A stretch of DNA of 64,000 bases from Streptomyces sp. NBC_00690 (GTDB lineage: Bacteria > Actinomycetota > Actinomycetes > Streptomycetales > Streptomycetaceae), in contig NZ_CP109009.1 in NCBI RefSeq assembly GCF_036226685.1, positions 6,041,501 through 6,105,500 of the forward strand. Reading direction: 5' to 3'. The position numbers and the translations under genes are program-made. The notes under the pieces are model-generated. The model was not told the DNA's origin. It did not search any database and worked only from the letters and a program-made list of their open reading frames with translations. Below are positions 24,942-33,511 of the stretch, piece by piece (position 1 is the first letter of the stretch; each line of letters opens with the position of its first letter).

Positions 24942-26170
24942 TGCATCCGACAACCACCCCCCTGAGAGTCACCCGACGCACCGCAACCCTCGTCGCCGGG
25001 GCGCTGATCGCCCTGCTCGCCGGATGCGGCAGCGACCACACCGAGACCGCGGCGAGCGGCACCGAGGCGGAGAGGGCCAAGGCCGCGGCCAACCGCACCA
25101 AGGCCGCGCCTCCCGTCGCACCCACGAAGGCCGTCCCCGCCGGGCTGCCGGGCATGCCACCTGTCCTCGACCCGAAGGACATCTACGCGGCCGACCGCCC
25201 GGGCAAGCTCTCGCCGGTGGTGCGCAAGTTCCCCTCCCGGGTGTACGTCCCCAACACCAACTCCAACACCGTCTCGGTGATCGACCCCACCACGTACAAG
25301 GTCGTCGAGACCATCCCCGTCGGAGTGCAGCCGCAGCACGTCGTCCCCTCCTGGGACCTCAAGACGCTCTGGGTCAACAACAACCGCGGCCACACGCTCA
25401 CCCCGATCGACCCGGCGACCGGGAAGGCGGGCAAGGCGGTCGAGGTGCACGACCCCTACAACCTCTACTTCACCCCCAACGGCAAGTACGCCGTCGTCAT
25501 GGCCTCGCTGGATCGAGAGCTCGTCTTCCGCGACCCCCAGACCATGGATCGTAAGAAGACCGTCCCGGTGACCTGCTACGGGGTCAACCACGCCGACTTC
25601 TCCGCGGACGGCCGGTACTTCGTGGTCTCCTGCGAGTTCTCCGGTGAACTCCTCAAGGTGGACACGGAGAAGATGGAGGTCGTCGGACAGCAGAAGCTGC
25701 CGTTCAAGGGCGCGATGCCCCAGGACGTGAAGATTTCGCCGGACGGCAAGACCTTCTACATCGCCGACATGATGGCCCACGGAGTCTGGGTCCTCGACGG
25801 CGAGAAGTTCACCACCCCCGAGCTGATGGCCACCGGGAAGGGTGCACACGGGCTGTACGTCAGCCGGGACTCGCGCGAGATGTACATCCCCAACCGGGGC
25901 GAGGGATCGGTCTCCGTCTTCGGCTTCGCACAGAACAAGCTGACGAAGAAGTGGTGGCTCCCCGACGGCGGCAGTCCCGACATGGGCGGGGTCTCGGCCG
26001 ACGGAAAGGTGCTCTGGCTGTCGGGACGCTACGACTCCGAGGTCTATGCGATCGACACCAAGACCGGTAAGCAACTCGCGCGCATCCCGGTCGGCGGCGG
26101 TCCGCACGGCCTTGCCGTCTACCCCCAGCCGGGGCGCTACTCCCTCGGCCATACGGGAGTCTTCCGCTGA
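24941..26170 (+). CDS. YncE-like beta-propeller lipoprotein
   Basis: The protein is 409 residues. The ATG at 24941 shares one base with the preceding stop. A basic N-terminus leads to a lipobox LLAGC at about residue 28, then an Ala/Lys-rich linker to about residue 65. The remainder is a 40-residue-periodic YVTN/NHL-type propeller with repeated signatures such as VYVPNTNSNTVSVIDPTTYK, FTPNGKYAVV, FSADGRYFVV, ISPDGKTFYIAD and VSADGKVLWLSG, about seven blades. It should be membrane-anchored outside the cell. The ligand is unknown; tight coupling to the NodB-like gene suggests both act together on or near the wall (inference). Confidence 0.85.
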   Translation: MHPTTTPLRVTRRTATLVAGALIALLAGCGSDHTETAASGTEAERAKAAANRTKAAPPVAPTKAVPAGLPGMPPVLDPKDIYAADRPGKLSPVVRKFPSRVYVPNTNSNTVSVIDPTTYKVVETIPVGVQPQHVVPSWDLKTLWVNNNRGHTLTPIDPATGKAGKAVEVHDPYNLYFTPNGKYAVVMASLDRELVFRDPQTMDRKKTVPVTCYGVNHADFSADGRYFVVSCEFSGELLKVDTEKMEVVGQQKLPFKGAMPQDVKISPDGKTFYIADMMAHGVWVLDGEKFTTPELMATGKGAHGLYVSRDSREMYIPNRGEGSVSVFGFAQNKLTKKWWLPDGGSPDMGGVSADGKVLWLSGRYDSEVYAIDTKTGKQLARIPVGGGPHGLAVYPQPGRYSLGHTGVFR

Positions 26171-26204
26171 TCCTTCGCTGACTCTCCGCTGATCGGCAGG
26201 TTCG

Positions 26205-26248
26205 CTGGTGGGGTGGGGGCGTCCCCCGAGCCGCTCCCACCCCACCAG
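26205..26248. terminator. Strong hairpin after the beta-propeller gene
   Basis: CTGGTGGGGTGGG at 26205-26217 pairs perfectly over 13 bases with CCCACCCCACCAG at 26236-26248. It closes the NodB-like/propeller operon. Confidence 0.8.
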
Positions 26249-26400
26249 TCCGCACCCCATCCGGGCGGGCCCCTAGTAGCCGCCGAACGCCCTGCCGCAC
26301 AACGGCACCCTCGTCCACGACGTCACCCCCGTATGCCGACCCGCCCACTTGTGGGTGACGTTCCCCGCCGCGACGTCATACGGCCGACAGGGTGACCCTC

Positions 26401-27054
26401 ATGATCACCACTCGTCTGCGGCGCCGCGCCGCCGTCCTTGTCCTCTCCCTGTCGGCCGCACTGATCCCCGCCGCGAGCACCTCCGCGGCCTCCCCTGCCC
26501 CGGCCGCCGCGCCGGCCGCGGTACCGGTCGTCATGACCACCGCTGTGAAGGCCGCGCCCGCGGGCTCCTGTCCCGTCGTCGCGGACCGGCTCTACGCCGC
26601 AGCCGACCTGCGGGTGGACATCGACCGCATCACCCCGGACCCGTCCTGGCGGGTCAACTGCAACCAGCTCTACCGCGCCGACGGCCGTGGCCCCGAGATC
26701 ATCTTCGACCAGGGCTTCCACCCCAAGGCACCCCTGGACGGGCAGTACGACATCGAGAGCTATGTCCTGGCCAACCAGCCCTCTCCCTATGTCTCGACGA
26801 CGTACAACCATGACCTCTACAAGTCGTGGAAGAGTCCCTGGAACTACTACATCGACGCACCCGGAGGCGTCGATGTGAACAAGACGATCGGGGACACCCA
26901 CAAATACGCGAGCCAGGTCGAGGTCGCCTTCCCCGGTGGTGTGGCGCGGGAGTTCATCGTCGGGGTCTGCCCGGTCGATCTGACGACCAAGACCGAGATC
27001 ATGAACGAGTGTCTGGACAACCCGCACTACGAGCCCTGGCGCAAGGCGTTCTGA
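26401..27054 (+). CDS. Secreted mono-ADP-ribosyltransferase, scabin/pierisin-like
   Basis: The protein is 217 residues. ATG at 26401 follows AGGGTGA; an in-frame GTG at 26392 is an alternative. A Sec signal covers about residues 1-32 (AASTSA). The catalytic domain shows the R-S-E pattern: Arg92 in LYRADGRG, Ser132-Thr-Thr in YVSTTYN and the bi-glutamate-type turn Gln172-Val-Glu174 in SQVEVAF. Spacing between motifs (40 and 40 residues) agrees with Scabin as I remember it. A QxE motif marks enzymes that modify guanine bases or Arg; Scabin and the S. coelicolor relative ScARP modify guanine in DNA or nucleosides. Cys residues (GSC, VNC, GVC, NEC) may form two disulfides. No immunity gene is adjacent, as expected for an exported enzyme. 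Confidence 0.87.
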   Translation: MITTRLRRRAAVLVLSLSAALIPAASTSAASPAPAAAPAAVPVVMTTAVKAAPAGSCPVVADRLYAAADLRVDIDRITPDPSWRVNCNQLYRADGRGPEIIFDQGFHPKAPLDGQYDIESYVLANQPSPYVSTTYNHDLYKSWKSPWNYYIDAPGGVDVNKTIGDTHKYASQVEVAFPGGVAREFIVGVCPVDLTTKTEIMNECLDNPHYEPWRKAF

Positions 27055-27497
27055 GCCGCTCGGCGCCTCAGCCGGAGGAGTAGAGGGCTTCCACGGCGAC
27101 CGGTGCGAAGCCCTCCCGTGGGAACGTCCGTGCACTGCGGGCGTTCTCCGGCGCCAACTGCGCTCATACCGAACCGCCCGGCCCCACTGCCGGGCCGCCC
27201 GTGCCAGGGCGACACCGAGCCCCCGCCCGGCGGTCGCGGGACACCGCAGTCCCTGGGGTTCGGCTGCCCGATCACCATCCTCCCTCCGTCCTCCCTCCGC
27301 CCTCCTTCCGTCCGCGCAGGTGCCCTCTCGCGCCGCGGCGGAATGAGTCCGGCCAGGCCCGTTCCGTACGCCCCGCAGGACGTTCCACCGTTCATCGACC
27401 CGTCGTCGCGGACCGCCCCGGGGAGCCGTGCTCCGGGCTGCGGATAATCTGATCTACATCAGTAGTGCGAACGTGCACGTGTAGGAGGGGCAAAGCA
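27055..27497. other. Intergenic region without a supported gene
   Basis: The region between the ADP-ribosyltransferase and EF-hand genes contains a pyrimidine-rich run of CCTCCCTCCGT-like units at about 27280-27315. On the minus strand about 27060-27290 hints at an acetyltransferase-like segment (GLGVALARAAR) with no intact frame. AT-richer sequence at about 27445-27480 probably holds the EF-hand promoter. Confidence 0.4.
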
Positions 27498-27737
27498 GTG
27501 GCGGACATCGAAGCGGCGCGCAGGGCGTTCGACCGGTACGACATCAACGGGGATGGTCGGATCACGGCGTCGGAGTACAAGAGCGTGATGGCGCAGCTGG
27601 GCGACTTCAACGTCACCGAGACCGTTGCCGAAGCGGTCATCAAGACCAAGGACACCAACGGTGACGGCGAGCTGACCTGGGAAGAGTTCTGGGACTCGCT
27701 GAACAAGGGCAGCAAGCCCGCGGGGGAACCGGCCTGA
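27498..27737 (+). CDS. Small EF-hand calcium-binding protein
   Basis: The protein is 79 residues from GTG at 27498, seven bases after GGAGGGG. It has two canonical EF-hand loops: residues 15-26 (DINGDGRITASE) and 52-63 (DTNGDGELTWEE), each with acidic ligands at positions 1, 5 and 12. Length and layout match the small Streptomyces Cab-type calmodulin-like proteins that bind calcium in the cytosol, some linked to aerial growth. No signal peptide is present. It is monocistronic and ends in a double hairpin. Confidence 0.92.
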   Translation: MADIEAARRAFDRYDINGDGRITASEYKSVMAQLGDFNVTETVAEAVIKTKDTNGDGELTWEEFWDSLNKGSKPAGEPA

Positions 27738-27741
27738 CGTA

Positions 27742-27804
27742 GGGGAGCGGCTCCCCGGCGAGTTGGTCGGGGAGACTGCCCCCGGCCCGCTCGTCTCCGG
27801 GGGC
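27742..27804. terminator. Double hairpin after the EF-hand gene
   Basis: GGGGAG at 27742-27747 pairs with CTCCCC at 27751-27756. A second stem pairs GCCCCCGG at 27778-27785 with CCGGGGGC at 27797-27804. Both lie just past the stop codon. Confidence 0.65.
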
Positions 27805-27854
27805 TGTGAACCGGCCGGTCCGCCATGTATCCGCACGCTCGTAATGATCCAGAC

Positions 27855-28802
27855 GTGAGTTCCTCCGCTGCCGTGTCCGACGACGGACTGCCCCACCGGG
27901 GCGGCCGGACCGCCGTGCTGACGGCGGCCCTCGTCCTCACCGCCCTGGCCATCGCCTACTTCGGCACCCGCTTCGCCATGCGCGGCACCGGCGAACTGCC
28001 CATCCCCGCGGCCGGTACGGCCACGCTGCTGCGCGCCGTCGTCTTTGTGGCCCTCGCGATCCACCTCGGAGAGTTGGTCGGAGCACGTCTGGCCAGCCGA
28101 GGAGGGCAGCCGCGCTCCTGGTCCACGGCCGCCGCGCTGGCGGGAGCAGCAGGAGCCGCCGGCCAGATCGTCCGGCTCGCGCTGGTGAGCGACATCGACA
28201 TGACCACGGCGTACGGCACCCGTGAGGGACAGCTTCTGCTGATCATGGCGAATGGTTTCCTCGCCGCTGCCGGCTGTATCGCCCTGCGCCGCCCCGCCCT
28301 TGCCGCGCTGCCCCTGGCGCTGGTGATCGTCGCAGAGGCGATCCGTGCCCACCCCGAGCCCTACAGCCCCGAATTCGGTGCCGCCCTGACCGTCTGTCAT
28401 CTGACGGCCGCATCCCTGTGGGTCGGGGGGCTGCTCCATGTGCTCCGCGCACTCAGACTGCGCAGACCCAACCGTGCGGACACCACCGCCGTCCTCGCCC
28501 GCTATGCACGTCTGGCCGTCTGGCTCCTGGCCGTCCTCGCCGTCACCGGCACCCTCTCGACCCTGCGGCGGCTGCCCCCCGACGTCGTCTTCGACACGGC
28601 GTACGGCAAGGTCCTCATGGCCAAGGTGGCCCTGGTGGTGGTGGCGTGCGCGCTGGCACTGGTCGCTCGCCACCGGATGGTGCGCGCCCGCCCCGATGCC
28701 GTGCTCCCCGCCCGGGTGGAACTCGCCGTCCTCGCCATCGCCATCGTTGTCTCGGCGATGCTGACGGTCGTCCCCGACCCCCAGTGGCTGAGCATGCGCT
28801 GA
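27855..28802 (+). CDS. CopD-like integral membrane protein
   Basis: The protein is 315 residues from GTG at 27855; an in-frame ATG at 27825 would add ten residues, and neither has a strong ribosome site. About eight hydrophobic segments are visible. The middle holds the CopD hallmark: CHLTAASLWVGGLLHVL (about residues 190-206) followed by the TGTLSTLRRLP segment and YGKVLMAKVALVVV. CopD-family proteins are linked to copper import or handling in the inner membrane. No copC, periplasmic copper-binding or CsoR gene is adjacent, so a copper role here is inferred from family only. Confidence 0.8.
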   Translation: MSSSAAVSDDGLPHRGGRTAVLTAALVLTALAIAYFGTRFAMRGTGELPIPAAGTATLLRAVVFVALAIHLGELVGARLASRGGQPRSWSTAAALAGAAGAAGQIVRLALVSDIDMTTAYGTREGQLLLIMANGFLAAAGCIALRRPALAALPLALVIVAEAIRAHPEPYSPEFGAALTVCHLTAASLWVGGLLHVLRALRLRRPNRADTTAVLARYARLAVWLLAVLAVTGTLSTLRRLPPDVVFDTAYGKVLMAKVALVVVACALALVARHRMVRARPDAVLPARVELAVLAIAIVVSAMLTVVPDPQWLSMR

Positions 28803-28984
28803 ACCGAGCCGGCTCACTCGACCGGCGGCCGAGGGCGCGCAAGGGCGCACCCCTCGCACGGGCGCTGGTCCATTCGGTGCACGTTCCTCAAGTCCTGTGT
28901 GGCACGGACGAAACCAAACATGCTGGCCTCTCGCAGGTCGGCCGCTATGCGAGCCGTTTTGTCCCAGACCTCTAGGAGCACCGC

Positions 28985-30202
28985 ATGCGCCTGCGCGCAC
29001 GCCGGGCATCAATCGCCCTCTTGCTACTCGCCCCCCTGCTCATCGGGGGGACCGATGCCGTGGCCGGTACGGAGGACGGTCCCGTGTCGATCGAGCGCTC
29101 CGCCCAGGCCATCCCGGGCCAGTACATCGTGAGCCTGAACCCCGATCACGCCCCCGACGGTGTGCTGCGCAGACTCGGGGTGAAGGCGATGTTCACCTAC
29201 GACTCCGCCCTGCATGGCTTCGCCGCCCGGCTCTCTCCCACCCAACTCGCCGCCGCGCGCTCCCTGCCCGCCGTGCGGGCCATCGAGGAGAACGCGAAGA
29301 TCAACCTGGTCCAGCCCATCGGGTCGGCGAAGGCGGGAGCCCAACTGGCCAACCACCGCCCCCGGCGAAGCATGGTGCCGGCGGCGAGTTGGGGGTTGGA
29401 CCGGATCGACCAGCGGAATCTGCCGCTCGACGGTCAGTTCGACGCCGTTGCCACCGGTAGCGGAGTGACGGCGTACATCGTCGACACCGGCATCGAGACC
29501 GCACACGAGGAGTTCGAGGGCCGGGCGTCGGTCGGCTTCGACGCCATCGGGGACGGGCAGGACGGACAGGACTGCGCGGGCCACGGCACCCATGTCGCGG
29601 GCACGGTCGGCGGCGCCACCTACGGTGTTGCCCCGGATGTCTCCCTGGTCGCGGTCCGGGTGCTGGGCTGTGAGGACGGCGGGACCCTGGCCGGAGTCAT
29701 CGCAGGCTTCGACTGGGTCGCCGAGAACGCCCGCCATCCGGCCGTCCTCAACGCCTCGCTCGGCGGCGGTTCCTCCCCGGCGCTCGACGAGGCCGCCAAC
29801 GAGGTGGCCGCGCGGGGGGTGCTGCCGGTCGTCGCCGCGGGCAATGAAGCACAGGACGCCTGCAGGGTCTCACCCGCCCGCGCAGCTGACGTCTTCACGG
29901 TGGGGGCGACCAACAGCTCGGACCAGCAGGCCCGCTTCAGCAACTACGGCACCTGCCTGGAGGCGTACGCCCCCGGTGTGGACATCATCTCCGCTCAGCT
30001 CGGCGGCGGCTATGTCGCGCTCAACGGAACGTCCATGGCCAGCCCCCATGTCGCCGGGGTCGCGGCCCTGCTGAAGGAGTACTACCCGGCAGCCGCGCCG
30101 CAGGACGTCAGCCTCTGGCTCACCGACAACGCCACGGAGGACGTGATCAGCCCCATCAGCGCGGCTTCGCCCAACAGGCTGCTCCACACCGGCGGGCTGT
30201 GA
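28985..30202 (+). CDS. Secreted subtilisin-like serine protease (peptidase S8)
   Basis: The protein is 405 residues. ATG at 28985 follows AGGAG at seven bases. A Sec signal (1-27) and an I9-type propeptide (about 40-115, PGQYIVSLN...LPAVRAIEEN) precede the S8 catalytic domain. The triad is Asp167 (IVDTGI), His200 (GHGTHVAGT) and Ser350 (GTSMASPH), with the oxyanion Asn in VAAGNE. It belongs to the proteinase K/aqualysin-like group. There is no C-terminal anchor, so it is released outside the cell. It is monocistronic, with short tandem repeats following the stop. Confidence 0.93.
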   Translation: MRLRARRASIALLLLAPLLIGGTDAVAGTEDGPVSIERSAQAIPGQYIVSLNPDHAPDGVLRRLGVKAMFTYDSALHGFAARLSPTQLAAARSLPAVRAIEENAKINLVQPIGSAKAGAQLANHRPRRSMVPAASWGLDRIDQRNLPLDGQFDAVATGSGVTAYIVDTGIETAHEEFEGRASVGFDAIGDGQDGQDCAGHGTHVAGTVGGATYGVAPDVSLVAVRVLGCEDGGTLAGVIAGFDWVAENARHPAVLNASLGGGSSPALDEAANEVAARGVLPVVAAGNEAQDACRVSPARAADVFTVGATNSSDQQARFSNYGTCLEAYAPGVDIISAQLGGGYVALNGTSMASPHVAGVAALLKEYYPAAAPQDVSLWLTDNATEDVISPISAASPNRLLHTGGL

Positions 30203-30251
30203 CCCCCGGATCGTCCGACGGCCGGTGGGGCAGGCTCCTCGATCCGAGCCC

Positions 30252-30311
30252 GCCCCACCGCTGACGCACCCACCGCTGACGCACCCACCGCTGACGCACC
30301 CACCGCTGACG
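30252..30311. repeat. 15-base tandem repeat after the S8 protease gene
   Basis: The unit CACCCACCGCTGACG occurs three times exactly (30267-30311), preceded by one variant copy at 30252-30266. It is non-coding. The remaining sequence to 30490 is promoter-like and AT-richer near 30400. Confidence 0.85.
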
Positions 30312-30490
30312 CCTCCGGTGCACAGCTGCCGCGTCACGGCTTCCAGATGCTTGGACGGGGGCCGTCCGAGTGCTTCTGCGGCATGTCCGAGAGCACTTGC
30401 ATTCATCCGTAAATCATTTCGCTACACCATGCGCAAACTGACCGCACATTCCGGTGAAGTGGTCATGCGAGCGAATGGAGCGCACCTTCG

Positions 30491-33064
30491 ATGCGTGGAT
30501 GTTCCGGTGGTCTGCGTCTGAAAGTGCTGGCCGTCTCCGCTGTGGTTCTGGGTGCCCAGGCAGTGGCGATGAACCTCGCCGTGCCGGCCGCTCATGCGAC
30601 GGTTCCCCCTACGCCCGGGGTGCCTCAGCCGCCGTCCGTGCTCTACTTCGAGGATTTCGAGAAGAACACGGGGAAGACCCCGATCCTCCTGCCCTCGCAC
30701 CAGGGCGCGCCGCCGCTGAACCAGACGTACACCGCTGATCCCGCCTGGCTGGAGCCGGCCGACTGCAACGGCATCGTGCTCAATCAAGCGGGTGGCAACC
30801 AGCCCGCCTGCGAGGCCCGGAACGCCAGGGGCATGACGGTCTTGAAGGGCCAGGCGAAGGTACTGGGCCAGGTGGACGGGGCGGCCGACCCTTCGCTCAA
30901 CCATGTGGTCTCCGCGTACACGGACACCACCGACCCGGGCGCGAACAAGGTCGAGTTCCAGACGCGAACCCCTGTTCCCCTCGCCCTCACCGGCCGCTTC
31001 ATCACCTTCTCGGTCGATGTCGCGGCAAGCGGCTGCACGGCGTCCGCGCCGTTGCTGGAGTTCCATCTGACCGGTGACGGGCGGGACGTTCCGGTATTCA
31101 GCTCGCCGATCGATCCCTGCACCGACGCCAGGGCGCAGACCCACCCCGGCGCCGCCGGTGACCGCATCAGAGCCGGGTCATTCCCGAGCAACGGCTCCGT
31201 CCTGTTCTCGGGGTCTTCGCTCGGCATCAAGATGGTCAATGCCAACGGCAGCGGGCTCGGCAACGACCACTCGTACGACAACATCCGGATCCTCGATGCG
31301 ACACCGCGGTTGGACATGGAGTTCAACCCGGCCACGATCTCCGCGAACGGCACTTCGCGTCTGACGTTCACCATCACCAACACCACCGATCTGGCGGCCA
31401 AGAACGGCTTCGGATTCCAGGACGCGCTCCCTGTCGGGGTGGTGGTCGCGCCGACGCCGAACACCGCCACCACGTGCGGCGCTGGCACGGTCACCACAGA
31501 GGCAGGCGGTGCCTCGATCGCCCTGGTGAACGGCAGTCTCGCCACGGGGGCGCCGTTCTGCACCGTGGCTGTGGAGGTGACCGCGGCCCGCGAGGCCGCG
31601 TACGTCCATCCGTCGACATACGTGACCCCGGCCGGGCTCAACCCGCCTGCCCCGGCGACCCTGTCCGTCACCGCCCCCGGCCCCTCCCTCCGGACGAGTG
31701 CGGCCGAGCCCTCGTTCGTCGTCGGTCAGGAGATCCACTACACCCACACCGTCACCAACAACAGCACCGCATCCCTGAGTGCGGTAGCGATCACCGACGA
31801 CGGCCCCGGCACATCGACCGTGTCCTGCTCAGCGGCCACCCTCGCGCCCGGCGCTTCGCTCGACTGCACGGCGACCCGAACCGCCACCGCAGCCGATGCG
31901 GCCTCCGGCACGATCACCTCGACCGCTTCCGTCACCGGAACCACACCCGACGGCGCCGAACTCACCGGTACGGGCGACCGGGTGGTGATCCCCCTTCGCT
32001 CCCTCGCCGTGGTGAAGACGGCAGCCGAGAGCGGGTTCGACACGGCCGGCCAGGAGATCCACTACACAACCCGGGTCACCAACAACGGGCTGGCCCCACT
32101 CACCGGCATCGGTGTGACGGACGACGGCCCGGGCACACCCTCCGTGACCTGCCCGCCGACCGTATTGGCCCCCCGCGCCTCCATGAACTGCCTCGCCACA
32201 CACACCACCAGCGCGGCCGATGTGACCGCCGGTGGGATCGTCGGCACCGCAACGGCAACCGGCAACAGCCCCGGTGGGGAATCCGTCACCGCAACCAGCC
32301 GCACCCACACCGTCCCCCACACCCCTCAGGCCGATCTGTCGGTGGAGCGGTCGGGGCCTGCGACGGTGGTGGCGGGTGGTGTGGTGGAGTACTCGATCAC
32401 GGTTACGAATCATGGTCCGAGTGATGCGACGGGTTGGTCGTTGGTGGATCCGATTCCGGTGGGGTTGGCTGATGCGGCCACGACGACGGCGGGTTGCATG
32501 ATCATTGGTACGACGCTGACGTGCACGGGCGGTCCGCTCGCGGATGGTGCCGACTTCGACATCGCCCTCACCGGCAGGGCGGCCGGGAACGCGACGACCA
32601 CGATCGTGAACACCGCGACGGTCGACGGCCAGGACCTTGACCCGGACCTCAGCAACAACGAGGACACCACCACGACGGAAGTGGCTCGGAGCGTCGATCT
32701 GTCGGTGGAGCGGTCGGGGCCTGCGACGGTGGTGGCGGGTGGTGTGGTGGAGTACTCGATCACGGTTACGAACCATGGTCCGAGTGATGCGACGGGTTGG
32801 TCGTTGGTGGATCCGATTCCGGTGGGGTTGGCTGATGCGGCCACGACGACGGCGGGTTGCACGATCATTGGTACGACGCTGACGTGCACGGGCGGACCGC
32901 TCGCGGACGGTGCCGACTTCGACATCGCCCTCACCGGCAGGGCTGCGCCCGATGCGACCACCATCGCCCACACGGCGACGGTCGACGGCGACAATGTGGA
33001 CCCCCACCCGGAGAACGACGAGGACTCGACCACGACGACGGTGGTTGGCAGCGGACCTAGTTGA
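30491..33064 (+). CDS. Secreted multi-domain protein with DUF11-type repeats
   Basis: The protein is 857 residues from ATG at 30491, with GGAG about ten bases upstream. A signal peptide (about 1-37, ending HAT) is followed by a carbohydrate-binding-like or lectin-like N-terminal module (YFEDFEKNTGKTP..., about 50-270) and then five Ig-like DUF11-type domains, each with a VTNxGxSxATG/VTDDGPGT signature and alternating Thr-rich strands. The last two domains (about 615-735 and 736-857) are almost identical at DNA level. No LPXTG motif, sorting helix or membrane anchor is visible at the C-terminus, so it may be released or bind the wall non-covalently. Function beyond a surface or adhesive role is unknown. 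Confidence 0.82.
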   Translation: MRGCSGGLRLKVLAVSAVVLGAQAVAMNLAVPAAHATVPPTPGVPQPPSVLYFEDFEKNTGKTPILLPSHQGAPPLNQTYTADPAWLEPADCNGIVLNQAGGNQPACEARNARGMTVLKGQAKVLGQVDGAADPSLNHVVSAYTDTTDPGANKVEFQTRTPVPLALTGRFITFSVDVAASGCTASAPLLEFHLTGDGRDVPVFSSPIDPCTDARAQTHPGAAGDRIRAGSFPSNGSVLFSGSSLGIKMVNANGSGLGNDHSYDNIRILDATPRLDMEFNPATISANGTSRLTFTITNTTDLAAKNGFGFQDALPVGVVVAPTPNTATTCGAGTVTTEAGGASIALVNGSLATGAPFCTVAVEVTAAREAAYVHPSTYVTPAGLNPPAPATLSVTAPGPSLRTSAAEPSFVVGQEIHYTHTVTNNSTASLSAVAITDDGPGTSTVSCSAATLAPGASLDCTATRTATAADAASGTITSTASVTGTTPDGAELTGTGDRVVIPLRSLAVVKTAAESGFDTAGQEIHYTTRVTNNGLAPLTGIGVTDDGPGTPSVTCPPTVLAPRASMNCLATHTTSAADVTAGGIVGTATATGNSPGGESVTATSRTHTVPHTPQADLSVERSGPATVVAGGVVEYSITVTNHGPSDATGWSLVDPIPVGLADAATTTAGCMIIGTTLTCTGGPLADGADFDIALTGRAAGNATTTIVNTATVDGQDLDPDLSNNEDTTTTEVARSVDLSVERSGPATVVAGGVVEYSITVTNHGPSDATGWSLVDPIPVGLADAATTTAGCTIIGTTLTCTGGPLADGADFDIALTGRAAPDATTIAHTATVDGDNVDPHPENDEDSTTTTVVGSGPS
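32332..32943 (+). repeat. 249-base near-identical direct repeat inside the DUF11 gene
   Basis: Copies at 32332-32580 and 32695-32943 (363-base period, 121 codons) differ at only four positions by my count. The repeat is richer in G and T at third codon positions (GTGGTGGCGGGTGGTGTGG) than the flanking domains, so it stands out in codon use as well. Confidence 0.9.
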
Positions 33065-33104
33065 CCTCGGGGTCGCGCGCTCCGATCCGCACAAGGGGAT
33101 GGAC

Positions 33105-33119
33105 CGAGGCGCGGCCTCG
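33105..33119. terminator. Hairpin between convergent genes
   Basis: CGAGGC at 33105-33110 pairs with GCCTCG at 33114-33119 across a 3-base loop, between the DUF11 gene and the convergent PIN gene. Confidence 0.45.
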
Positions 33120-33124
33120 CAGGG

Positions 33125-33511
33125 TCAGACCTTGATGATGCGGACGCCGGGGCGGCACAGCACGAGGAGGTCCTCGGGGTCCGACGTCAGTACGGTCACG
33201 GGGGCGGGCGAGGCGAGTGCGGTGGCGGCCACGATGGCGTCGAGGGCGTACTGGTGGCCGTGCAGGCCGGCGGCGGCGAGGAGCTTGCTGGCATGGCGGG
33301 CGATGGCTTCGGTGGGCGGGACGATGTTCACGCGGGAGACGGCGTAGTCGAAGCGGGCTTGGTTGACCTTGGGGTCGCGTGCTTCGACCAGAGTGACGGA
33401 GCTGGTGACCACGCGGATGTCCTCGTCCTCGGCCAGCCACTCGGTGACTTCAGGGGAGCGTCGTACGAGTTTGGACAATCCCTCACAGTTCAGGACGAGC
33501 GTCCCGCTCAC
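33125..33511 (-). CDS. PIN-domain protein, toxin of a VapBC-like pair
   Basis: The protein is 128 residues. Its GTG start overlaps the antitoxin stop by four bases (33508-33511), typical of coupled type II pairs. The PIN fold is recognised by length and by the acidic positions Glu43 (TLVEARD), Asp91 (YALDAIVAATAL) and Asp111 (VLTSDPEDL). PIN toxins are Mg/Mn-dependent RNases that cut tRNA or rRNA. The first metal ligand, normally Asp at the end of strand 1, is Asn8 (LVLNCEGLSKL), encoded by AAC, one base from the Asp codon GAC. Loss of this ligand could lower or abolish activity unless Glu10 substitutes. The gene ends convergent to the DUF11 gene. Confidence 0.85.
   Translation of the reverse strand: MSGTLVLNCEGLSKLVRRSPEVTEWLAEDEDIRVVTSSVTLVEARDPKVNQARFDYAVSRVNIVPPTEAIARHASKLLAAAGLHGHQYALDAIVAATALASPAPVTVLTSDPEDLLVLCRPGVRIIKV

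Noticed and set aside
27060..27290. Possible acetyltransferase remnant on the minus strand
   Set aside because: Only a short segment (GLGVALARAAR) resembles a GNAT motif, no frame is intact, and the match could be chance in Ala/Arg-rich sequence.
30252..30311. Candidate CRISPR-like or minisatellite function for the 15-base repeats
   Set aside because: Units abut without spacers and number only four, so this is a simple tandem array and not a CRISPR array.
30491..33064. Cell-wall sorting signal in the DUF11 protein
   Set aside because: The C-terminus ends in a Thr/Val-rich segment with no LPXTG-type motif, hydrophobic helix or basic tail.
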